Positions 47,730 to 57,909 of a stretch of DNA of 64,000 bases are shown here, one piece after another. The notes beneath the pieces are model-generated. The model did not search any database and was not told the origin of the DNA. It saw only the letters and a list, made by a program, of their open reading frames with translations. Location: NCBI GenBank assembly GCA_013180625.2, contig SNVD02013892.1, positions 682,001-746,000 of the forward strand, written 5' to 3'. The translations under genes and the position numbers were made by a program. Position 1 is the stretch's first letter. Every line of letters starts with the position of its first letter. This stretch comes from Boswellia sacra. Lineage: Eukaryota; Streptophyta; Magnoliopsida; Sapindales; Burseraceae.

Positions 47730-50720
47730 TTACTTAATGGTATTACCTTCATAGCCATTATCAGTTGGTTTATCTTTCATAGGAATCTTTTCTATTTTTA
47801 TAGGCCCTTTCGCTGCGACATCATGAACAAAATGCAACCTCACATCAATGTGCTTAATATGTTCATGATACATTTGATTCTCTGTTAGATGTATCACACT
47901 TTGACTATCACGAAACATAGTCATAGGCTTTTGTGACACTCCAAGTTCAGCTACTAAATCTATTAACCACAAAGCTTCCTTTATAGCTGAGTTACAGCTA
48001 TGTATTCAAATTTGTAGTTGATAAAGCAGTAATGGACTATAAAAGCTTTCTAACTAGCACATCCTTTACCAAATATGACCACATAGCCAGTTTGAGACCT
48101 CCTTTTATCAACATCACCCTCATCATCTACAATAACAAAGCCCTCCAAAACTGTCCCTCCTTGTTCTGACTTGTTAAACATTAATCCTTTACTGATTGAT
48201 CTTTTTAAGTATCTCAGCAAACATTTTATTGTTTTCCGATGAACCTTCCTCGGATTCGTCATAAACCTGCTGACAACTAATACAGCCTACGCAATATCTG
48301 GATGAGTGCACACCATCAGGTACACGACACTCCCTATTGCTTTTGCGTATGGAATCATATCTATATGAAGTTTCTCCTTATTAGTCTTCGGACACAACTT
48401 AGATGAGAGTCTAAAATACGCTGCCAATGGTATACTAACAGCCTTTATACCAGCATGTTAAATTGATGCAAGACTTTTTCAAGATATTTTCTAAGACAAG
48501 AAAATTGTACATTTGTCTCTATCTCTGTAAATATCCATCCCCAATATCCTCTTAGCATTCCCTAAATCTTTCATATCAAACTCAGTCCATAGTAACTCCT
48601 TCAAGTCTTGAACATTTGAGATTGTCTTATTGGCTATGAGCATATCATCAACATATAATAGCAAGTAGATCATATCCAAACATGTAGTCCCTCTATAGTA
48701 AACACAACTATCATAGGAACTCAGTGAGAAACCTTTACTCACTATAAATGTATCAAACTGTAGATACCTGATGCGCTCGAAACTAGCAAGTATACTAGTC
48801 GCACAAGTAATAAAGTGATAAGTAAGATATCGTTCCCACGAGGATTGATTCTAATTGAATTTGTTAATTTTCAGCAACAATAAACTAAATAGGGGGGTTT
48901 TGTTGAATGATTAATTAAACTGAATACGAAGGCAAATAAAGAATAACACAGCACAAGATTAAATGAATTAAAAAATTAATCATAGACACCTGGTTAAGGG
49001 TTCATTCTCTGTCACAAGATATGAATTTGTAAATTAACATAGAATTGTCATCCAATTATAGCATTAAAGTTATCAACCGTAGATAACAACAAGCTCTGTT
49101 ACCCCAATCTTTCCTTACTTTGCTGTTAAATAAAACAAGCTCTTTATTTAATCTCTGTCCATTAAACAACCTAGAACAAGCACTCTGAGTTTAATTCAAT
49201 GGAAGTATTACGATAAGAAAGATAGGTTGATCTAAGCAATAATCACACAGGTTCGGATTATTTAACCTATGTTGTATTTTCCAATTGTAATCTCTTATCA
49301 CAATTTTGCTACTAATGATTAAAAATTCAAGACAATTATGGATCAAGATTTCTAATCTAGCATATAGACAACAACCAGATTATATTCAGTTGGCCACCCC
49401 AAATACAATCAGCAAGTGATCATAAGCATTAGATATGGGAAAATGTAAGCAACTTCAATTAGAGAATTGGATAACAACTTCTTACACAATCAACTCACAA
49501 AAATCATATCAAGGGCTTTGAAATCACCCTCAACCAATTCAGATTTAGTTACACATGTTCAGACATAATATAATTACAATACAATATGGAGACATTCCAG
49601 AAAATGAAAGGGAAAGGAAAAACTTAGCAAATCTGATAAAAATCTCTTAGAATTGTAGTTCTTCCTCTTTTCAAGCCTTCTTTCTCCTTCAAAAACTCAA
49701 GGAGATGAGAGAAATCCAGATATGCAGCCTCCAAGTCGTTCCCCCCTCTTCATGTTATGAAAACAAAATCCTAAAATGTGTTTATATACTCTGCTATAGT
49801 AACCTGCTACAGTGCCCCGTACTATACATGCTATAGTGATTTGTGGAATTACATTTCTACACTTCTCACACTGTTTTGATTATAACTTTCGGTACACTAA
49901 ATGGATTCATGAACCGTAAATTTATCTAGAAAATAGACTTCGAGAGCTTTCCAACGGTATATAACATGTCATCAGGTTCATTGTATATCAATACAATTAA
50001 ATCCGAGAAGATGGTAGACTAGCAGAGGTGAAAATGAAGGGTTTTACTCCATTTTTGTTCAAGTTGCTCCAAAACTCCTACAAACATCAAAACTACACAA
50101 AAACATAAAAATACCAAGGATTGTAGCAAAGAAACATAGACGAATTGATATGAAAATGATATATAAATAGACACCTATCAATACCATTGTCTTGGGCTTT
50201 GCTTCAAACCATACAATGATTTCCTCAACAAGCAAACACAATGTTCTTTAACTAAAAGTGTAAATATCTTAGGCTTGCTCATTTAGATCTTCACTTCTAA
50301 CTCACTATGCAAGAATGCAGTTTTGACATCTATCTACTCAAGTTCAAGATCAAAACATGCTACAAGTGATAGAAGAACTTTGATCGATATGTGTTTTACT
50401 ATCAGAGAGAATATCTCATTATAATCAATCCCCTCACACTGTATAAACCCTTTAGCCACTAGCTTAGCCTTATACTAGGCTTCTCACCTGACAACCTTTC
50501 CTTTCATTTGAATATCCATTTACAACCAACAAGTTTTATTTTTCAGGTTTCTCTACAATCTCCCATGTTTTATTCCTATTCAAAGAATTAATCTCATCTA
50601 ATCCATTGGATAGACTCATCACAACTCACAGCCTCAAGGTATATAAATGCTCATTCTCATCAATCACATCAGCTGTATTTAAAGCATAAGCCATAAAGTC
50701 AAAGTACCCATACCTTTTTG
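47730..50720 (-). pseudogene. Copia reverse transcriptase and RNase H, degenerate and interrupted
   Basis: RT N-terminal half lies at about 50720-50186 and ends near LRKSLYGLKQSPRQW, where a 1.4 kb insertion splits it. It resumes at 48763 with KGFSLSSYDSCVY and LLLYVDDML, the Tyr-Val-Asp-Asp catalytic motif. RNase H follows, with DKRRSQTGYVVIFG (48262-48050) and FRDSQSVIHLTENQMYHEHIKHIDVR-type sequence (47972-47730). Confidence 0.8.
48769..50180. mobile_element. Solo-LTR-like insertion, 1412 bp, in the copia RT
   Basis: Begins TGATGCGCTCG and ends CGAC-free ACACCTATCA on the plus strand (TG...CA ends), flanked by a perfect 5-bp duplication ATACC (48764-48768 and 50181-50185). It interrupts the copia RT between codons for QWY and the next conserved block. 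No coding region is recognisable. A solo LTR or a short non-autonomous LTR element both fit; I did not see internal long repeats, which favours a solo LTR. Confidence 0.75.
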
Positions 50721-50749
50721 AGATTTGATCTGCCTTCTTGTTTTGTCCC

Positions 50750-51690
50750 TTGCCAAACTATAATCTGGTTGTAGTGGTTGTCATTGCTTAACTTTAGGTG
50801 CATCCTCAATTACTTGTTGATGAACAATGCTTATAGGCTCTACCTCAAAACCAACAATCTGCAACTTTGAACCAGTTGCCTCAGATTTGTCTAACCCAGA
50901 AACTCCACCATACTGCATAGTTAATCTCAAAATTTCATCTTCATCGAAGACAACATCTCTACTAATAAGCAGTTTTGACACTCCTTGAACCTTGCACCAT
51001 AATCTATAGCTTTTGTACCTTCGAGGTAGCCTATGAAGATACATTTCAATGCTCTAGGCTCTAACTTCCTATCATTCACGTATGCATATGCTGTGCGGTC
51101 AAACACTCTCAAGTTGTCATAACTAACTAGTCTACCACACTACATCTCCTCGGGTGTTTTGCAATCAATAGTTGTAGAAGGACTTCTATTTACTAAATAA
51201 GCTGTAGTACTCCTCTGCTGGGAACTCTTTTCCCAATCCTACATTAGAAAGCATGCACCTAACTCTCTCCACCAAAGTCCTTTTCTTCTTTCACCTAATC
51301 TATTTTGTTGGGGGATATGTTTAACTATTTTATGCCTCAGAATCCCATGGTCCTTACAATAAGATTCAAACTCATGACGACAAAAATTAAGCCTATTATC
51401 TATCCTAAGTTTCTTTATCTGTTTACCAGTCTGAGTTTCTATAAGCTTTTTTCATAGTCTAAACTTTTCAAAAGCTTCATTCTTTTCTTTCAACAATTAA
51501 ATCCACACCTTTCTATAATAATCATCAATCAAGGATAAGAAATACTTGTTACCACCATATGAAGGTTTGCTAGCTAGACCCCAGAGTTTTTAATACAGTA
51601 TCATTTGTAGTATGTACACCTGTTGAGAAACGTAGTCAACATTGCTTCCTAAAGACATAGTGCTCACAAAACTCAACTTACCTACTTGAT
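50750..51690 (-). pseudogene. Copia integrase, degenerate
   Basis: Integrase core traces at 51250-51690. The clear C-terminal block is at 51112-50781 (RAYAYVNDRKLEPRALKCIF-like, followed by GVSKLLISRDVVFDEDEI), typical of copia integrase just before RT. Frames overlap and are broken. Confidence 0.75.
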
Positions 51691-51699
51691 CACCACACA

Positions 51700-52231
51700 G
51701 TAACCCTTAATTACTCAAATCCTTCAAACCTCTCTCATTGATATGACCAAGCCTTTGATGCCAAAGCTTGGTTTTATCCTTATTGGATGCTTCTCTAACT
51801 GCCAGTTATCCAATTAAGACCTCTATTTGCAATATATAAAAGCCATAATGAATCTTGGCTTTCATGACAACTAGTGCTCTCTTTGTCATACGTAACATCT
51901 CAGATGACGCCTTGTATTCACAACTCGTTTTATCTAACATGTCCTAGGAAATCAAGTTCATTTTTAATCTAGGAACATGCCTCACTTCCTTCAAGATTCT
52001 GACAGACCTATCAAACATCCTAAATCTGATACAATCGATTCTCACCACAACACAAGCTACATTATTCCCCATCAAAACTTTTTCCTCATTAACAAACTGA
52101 TATGAAGCAAAAAATTCTTTCTTGGAACACTTGTGAAATGCGCAGCCTATATCAATAATCCACTTACCATTAGATCTCATGTTTAACATTGTCAAAATCT
52201 GTGCACCTTCATAGTTAGAGGCTGATGCCAC
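51700..52231 (-). pseudogene. Copia protease and pre-integrase, degenerate
   Basis: 52231-51944 has WIIDIGCAFHKCSKKEFF, where the protease D-S/T-G reads Asp-Ile-Gly, then VRHVPRLKMNLIS, the conserved block before the gag-pre-integrase finger. The finger itself (HRRLGHINERG-like) is interrupted by stops around 51700-51780. Confidence 0.75.
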
Positions 52232-52239
52232 AGCTACAT

Positions 52240-53020
52240 CACCATCCTCAACTCTTTTCTCTTTTTTGTTCTTCCAATCAATATAGTCACGCTTAAATGA
52301 CCCTCCTTCTTACAGTGATAACATCTCTTCCCTTACTTGAATTAAGATTTTGATCTTAATTTGCTCTTACCCTTTTGCTCTCTCTTCTTTGATCTACCTC
52401 TCGCTATCAAACCCTCTCTATTATTTCCAGTTTTTCTCTCAATCCTAATCTTAAGCTTCTAAATCTCAGAACCCTAAGTACATCATCCATGTCAAGACTA
52501 TCTATGCTATATTTAATGACAGATTTAACTTCCCCGAAATTATCTGGTAGAGAATTCAATAGTATAATTACCTGGTTTTTATTACTAATTTTCTCATCAA
52601 CATCAGTAAGGTCAACCATAATCTTTTTAAAGTCATCAATATTATCTTATAGTGCCTTAGACGGGTCCATCTTGAACCCAAACAATTGCTCTTTGAGATA
52701 AATCTTATTAGGTTAAGATTTATTCATATACAAATATTCAAGCTTTAACTAAACCTTTGTTGTAGTATCCTCTCCATCGATTTGCCGCAGAACATTATCT
52801 ATCAGGTTGAAGTATGAGAATGCTATAGGCTATCTCCATGATCTCATCTTTCTCCTCCTCAAATTGATATTCTTTAAGGGCAGTTTTACCTTCGAGAGCC
52901 TTTGCACACGTCTGCTGCACAAGAATTGCCCTCATCTTCTTCTTTCAAAGACCGAAATCACCTTTGCCATCAAACTTCTCTATTTGAAGCTTTGTTCCAA
53001 CCATTAATTCTCACTTAGGA
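52240..53020 (-). pseudogene. Copia gag, degenerate
   Basis: UBN2/gag-type fragments on the minus strand. The readable core at 52619-52407 has NKNQVIILLNSLPDNFGEVK, the usual LLxSLPxxY-like block. A zinc-knuckle region with C.H residues lies near 52300-52330. Several stops. Confidence 0.7.
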
Positions 53021-53078
53021 TTTTTAACGAACAAGTTGTATGCGAAAACAAGCCAAAACTAAGGCTCTAATATTAGAT

Positions 53079-53607
53079 TGTTGTGAAACTAAGGATCTTT
53101 GTCAACCAATTCCATCCAAGGATCAAACAATATCAAAGCACAATAGAGATTTCAAGGCAACACACAAAACAATCAAGTAAGTAAAATACAAGAAAAAGAA
53201 CACCAAGATTTAAATGGTTCGATTCAAGGAGAACCTACATCTACTAGGAAGGCTGTAAAGGAATTTCGCTATGAAGAAAAACATATTACAAGTGTTACAA
53301 TAATCTCTCTCAGTATAAACAACACTCTTTCTTAGCCCTTCACACTTTTCTGAAAACCCTACAAGAGAATATTTAGAAATCCTTTCTCAAATAGAAAAGA
53401 AAGCATTTAAATAGTGTCCTAGTCGTGAATAATAACTGCCATTTGCACAGCAGTGTAATGTGCCTTGCACAGGAGTGCAAGGCCTTTGCCTGTAGACGAA
53501 GCGTCTTTCCCCCGTCGTTGCACAGCGGCGCAACTAAACTTGCACAGAATCGAGAGTCCCCAAGTCTAACATTGAATTCAGCTAGGATTTATGAGCCAAA
53601 ACTAACA
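53079..53607 (-). repeat. 5' LTR of the copia element
   Basis: 529 bp. Shares the GCACAATAGAGAT and GATTTAAATGGTTCGATTCA blocks with the left LTR. Confidence 0.85.
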
Positions 53608-53612
53608 TTTGC

Positions 53613-54001
53613 CATAAAAATTACTATTTAAGATTCTGCAGGCCAATTCTGAATGATTTATTAAAAAAATGTAAAGGATAAGTTATAGCTAATATGTTGT
53701 AATTATGCTATATAGTGGCTTTGGAGGTTGAACAAAGTACAATTAAATTAAAAAATAATATTATAATTACAAACTCTCGATACAATTTAAATTTTACAAA
53801 TTGATGTGATATTACATAATTAGACCAATAAACTTAAAAATTTTATCACATTAATTAAACTTGGTGATTGATGTAGCAATTATACAATCATAACGAATAA
53901 ATTTATAAAGTTGAACTTGGATCAAAAGTACACACAATATTACTCTTAAACTTTTGAGTGATTTTATCTCAAATAGCTAATTAGTTTGTTTCACAATAGC
54001 T
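53613..54001. other. Lipase B 3' flank, ancestral spacer
   Basis: Continues the ancestral spacer to the right of the copia element. 53613-53740 resembles 57809-57905 downstream of lipase C (AATGATTTATTAAAAA..., TGCTATA.AGTGGCT.TGGAGG). Confidence 0.6.
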
Positions 54002-54220
54002 TTTTTTTTTTTTTTTGGTAACCGAGATGTCCGGGTCAGCTTACGCGTACCACAACTAATTCTCGGGAAAGACTAGCCACGACCACAATCCACTGTCACG
54101 ATCTACCGCTTACCTCATGGAGAAAGACTATTGTGAAAAGTCAAACCCAGGACTTCACCGTTAGCCTTACCAACTCTCTTCTGAGCCGTCCTTACCACTT
54201 GAACTAACCCATTGTGAGAG
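54002..54220 (-). mobile_element. tRNA-derived SINE (Au-like), about 219 bp
   Basis: On the minus strand it starts CTCTCACAATGGGTTAG with an A-box-like TTAGTTCAAGTGG and, about 50 bp on, a B-box-like GGGTTTGACTT. It ends GCTGACCCGGACATCTCGGT plus a poly-A tail (poly-T at 54002-54016). Flanked by TTTCA[C/T]AATAGCT at 53989-54001 and 54221-54233. The 3' end resembles the plant Au SINE family as I remember it. Confidence 0.8.
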
Positions 54221-54402
54221 TTTCATAATAGCTCTCTTCTTATATTAGTGAAATAAATGAGATCGCATATGAAATCACTCAGATTAATATATAATCAACC
54301 AATTGTATATACGTATTAATATCTGATATATAGTACATCTAATTAAAGTAATTAATTAAGCATATATACACAGAATTCATCAGCTGCCTCTCTAGCTATC
54401 GA

Positions 54403-55639
54403 CTAATGCTGAGATTTAAAGAAGGATACAACCTCCTTATACACAACATCCTTGGCATTTACGCCCATTATGAAATCTAGATGCCCATAATTTTCTACCA
54501 ACTGAAGTTTAAGCTTGTCTGCGTCATGAGACTTTTTAAGACTATCAATCAAACGGTTGAGATCTTGAATGTCAGCAAGCCCATCAACCCCTCCATAGCT
54601 CAAAAAAAGAGGGTGGTCATGGGGAATGTTGGAGAAATTATAACGAGGCGGTTTGACTGCCTTATAAGTCTTCAAATTGTAGAAAAATGGCCCATCGAAT
54701 TTTGCAATCACATTATCTCGAACAGCTACAAGCAATTTTGAATGAATATTATTTATTTATTCATATGAATATAAGTAATAATAATATTGTAAATTAAATT
54801 AGAAAGACATACTCTGAGCCAAGTGCACTAGATTTTTCATTGATGTTGATTGAGGCTGACTTTTCAGGACTAGATCGACGGTGGAACCATTGAGACAACA
54901 ATTGACACCAGTAAGCAACGCCGCGAAGTCATAGCAGTTAAGCCCAGAAGCAGAGCAAACTTTTCCCGCAAATCTCTTTGCAGCTGGCCTACATATTATT
55001 AGATGCTGATTGATGAGACAATAAACCATTAATTGGTAACTTTGGAACTTCTCCAGCTTAATTTATATTATTCTAAACTTAATGGCCGCAAGGATAAAAT
55101 AAAAGGGCACAGTGATTCTTACATGTTTAGATTGAACTCTTCCAAACCAATGACGCTGCCAAGCTGCATTGTGTGGGAAATTAATTAAATTTAACCACAA
55201 AACATTAGTTCTTCTAATGTATATCGTTATAGGTATATCTGTTTGTGTTGTGTTGAATTAATTACTTTGAAAATTAACTGAAAAACAATCCACAGACCTC
55301 ATCCAAGAAAGTTCTTGCGGCAGCAACACCCAATGGACTTTTCAAGTGGGCCAGGTAAGCAATGGGACTTAACAACACTGTAGATTTCACCTTGTCCACC
55401 ACTAACCTTTCGGAGAGCGCTGCCATAGCAGTAAGAGTTCCCTGTTAAATTAACATGCATGCATGTTATGTCCACATTTATCAGTACATGCAATAATCGA
55501 CTCTTTATATATTCGTATTTAATTCTCTAAATTAACGACATTCTGATCTATATGTGAATTTAATTGTAAACTCAATCGAAAACGAAACTATATAATATAA
55601 TAAATGGTCATTTTATCTGTCAAAATTTTCTACTATATA

Positions 55640-55675
<36 letters not shown>

Positions 55676-56846
55676 TGTATGTATATGGTGCGTGCATGCT
55701 TGCTCACCAAAGAATGGCCAACGTAATCAATTTTCTGCCCTGTCTGTTTGTATACAAATTCAAATAAAGCCGGTACATCAATAGCAGCCAGTTCATCCCA
55801 TGACCAATTCCAGTACTCCTGCCAAATGTACACAACAAACTTCAAATTAGAGAAGACAACAATGAACATTCATTTTTGAATTTTAATTAAATTTATAGGG
55901 TATATACATATTCTAATTAACAACAAATTAATTAAAGCTGGATGTAAATTATATGTATATCTATAAGTTGATGTTGATCTGATCGTCAATATTACTTACT
56001 AAAACATATATTGAAGAAGAAGAAGATATAAATTAAAGTCATTTAATATTAGATTTCCCATCAACACTTACTCGGTTGGATCCACGTGAGACCTTATAAG
56101 TTCTAACAATTAAAAATACTTCTGATAAGCGTGAAAACGGCTAAAATTTATAATTATGCAGATGAAATTGAAAATACCAAAGTAGGATAAAAATAGGTAT
56201 TAGACAAACCGGTTGGCTGGTATGAAGGGTGGTATGTTTTCGGCTAAATCTGGTTCCTCTAGTGTTAGAAATCCACACATCAAAGCCATTATCAGCTAAA
56301 ATAAATGGTAGATTTTGATCTGGATGATTTGAAACCCATGTAAACCCATCCTGCATTCACTCAGAACAAAACGAAATTTAATTAATTATCGAATTACAAT
56401 TAATAGAACTTAGCAGCTTCTATTAAACTATGAAATCAATATTTGATTAATTAACTTACAGTCATGATTCCATGTTGTATTAAGACAGGTTGCTTCTTGA
56501 CGTTTCGATGGGGAACACGTTCACTGGAAATTCTTTGCATGCTAAGTATGTATCCATCTTTAGTTGTCACCTGAAAACACCATTGCATATACAAAGTTAA
56601 TTAGTCCTTCCATATTCTATGCAATCAATTATATAATGATGGTGCATGAGCTGATCTTACGTGATTCTCCTGGCATTGATAACCATATTTAATCACCGAA
56701 GATTCACATAAACCAATCTCTTCAGGAGTCGAAGTCGGAAGAGCAATATTGTTTAAACTGCGTCCGATGGGCGCGCCATATGCTCGATGGACTAGGAGCT
56801 TTAAAAGAATTAGAACACAGAAGCTCAACAAGCCCTCTCGAGCCAT
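54403..56846 (-). CDS. Acid lipase family triacylglycerol lipase, copy B, 410 aa
   Basis: Same eight-exon plan as copy A: 56846-56661, 56570-56460, 56350-56210, 55818-55708, 55441-55298, 55163-55123, 54988-54813 and 54725-54403, with exon lengths 2-8 identical to copy A. Signal peptide 1-24 (LLSFCVLILLKLLVHRAYG). The HG of the oxyanion region is in LIQHGIMT; GHSLG gives Ser182; Asp351 is in GGVDGL; His385 is in YGHLDF. Intact and probably functional. Its promoter lacks the clear TATATAAA seen in A and C and shows only a TTAAATAAAAG-like motif, so expression may differ (inference). Lies between a transposon-filled spacer (3' side) and a compact one (5' side). Confidence 0.93.
55647..55684. repeat. 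(TATG)n microsatellite in lipase B intron 4
   Basis: About nine ATGT/TATG units directly before the intron-4 donor side of the exon at 55708. Confidence 0.9.
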
Positions 56847-57909
56847 TTTATTCGATTCTTATTCCCTTTTATTTAATGTCCTACTTGATAGCTTTTAGTG
56901 AAAAGCAACATCCATTTATCATTTATATGAGAATTAAAACAATCCAGAGAGTGGCTATCCGAAAAATACTGTTTTTTATTGGCTAGCTTTCTTTGATCTT
57001 GACTTTCAAATAAAAAGGTTGATCGATCAAGTCCGGTTGGTTGGAGGCAAAAGTTGAACAAAAAATTAGCATCCACAGAGACCAAGCACTAAAAAAAGTA
57101 ATTTTGATCGAGTTCAATGGGGGCAATTGCTCCTCTGGATCTATGTTTGTATATAGCTCCACAGGAGTACCGATACACTCGGAAAGTATCCTAACTTATA
57201 TCATGAAACAAAAACAAAAGCACGAAGCGCATTGGAAGGAAGAATTAACGCCAAAGTAGCTTAAGGCTGCTGTACATATATTTCCTTCCTCACCAAGCCA
57301 CCAAGGGACCATTTGCCCTCCAGTCTCCACAATACATTAACTAACCTCCACCTAGTTGCCATTTTCTATATACGTAGTGGCAGAGCTGGGATTCGATAGT
57401 CGAGGGAGCCAATGGAGAGAAATAAAGATTAAAAAGGGAGGTTGAAAGAAAATAATCATCAGAGGGGGGCCAAAGTGAAAAATTGTGCATATAATGGACT
57501 TAATGTGGAAAACTTAAAATTTTTATATATTATTTAAAGTTTTTTTTTGGCATGGTAGGCCATCAAACAGCGTAGCTCCGCCCCTGTAGGTATACGTAAT
57601 AAAATTCGATCACTCTTTCGTTTTTGAGCCATTCAACCATATCTCACTTTTATGTATGTGAAACGTCATACTTATAAATTACAATAGCAAGCCATTGTTG
57701 TTGATGGCAGAGATTCCTCGAAGTTCAAGACAATTGGAGTGTGGTAAGTTGCTGTGTTTATTCTTAGGACAATTTAGTTAACCTCATGGGGGATTAGAGA
57801 AAATTTGCATAATTATAAGTAAAGATTTTGGCTAATGAATATGATTTATTAAAAAGTTGTAGCTGGCTAATACATTGTAACTCATGCTATAGTGGCTGTG
57901 GAGGATTAA
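56847..57909. promoter_or_regulatory. Compact lipase B-C spacer
   Basis: 1.06 kb between the lipase B start and the lipase C stop. It matches the ends and middle of the 24.6 kb A-B spacer in the same order. The uninterrupted site for the Harbinger-like insertion is at 57066-57068 (TTA) and for copia at 57804-57808 (TTTGC). It contains its own private 214-bp MITE. Confidence 0.75.
57377..57590. mobile_element. hAT-like MITE, 214 bp, TSD TATACGTA
   Basis: Perfect 8-bp direct repeat TATACGTA at 57369-57376 and 57591-57598. Imperfect inverted ends: GTGGCAGAGCTGGG on the left and GGGGCGGAGCTACG (reverse complement) near the right end, a common plant hAT-MITE style. Non-coding. Confidence 0.75.

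Larger units (their letters stand above)
47083..53607 (-). mobile_element. Ty1/copia LTR retrotransposon, 6525 bp, degenerate
   Basis: LTRs of 530 bp (47083-47612) and 529 bp (53079-53607), inverted ends TGTT...AACA (drifted in the left copy), and a perfect target duplication TTTGC at 47078-47082 and 53608-53612. On the minus strand gag, protease, integrase, RT and RNase H follow in copia order (integrase before RT). The region next to the 5' LTR, CTAATATTAGAGCC, resembles a mutated tRNA-iMet primer site. Many stops; a solo-LTR-like element interrupts RT. Confidence 0.9.

Noticed and set aside
55299..55493. 64-codon minus-strand frame overlapping lipase B exon 5
   Set aside because: It reads exon 5 in a different frame; the spliced lipase frame matches A and C at this place.
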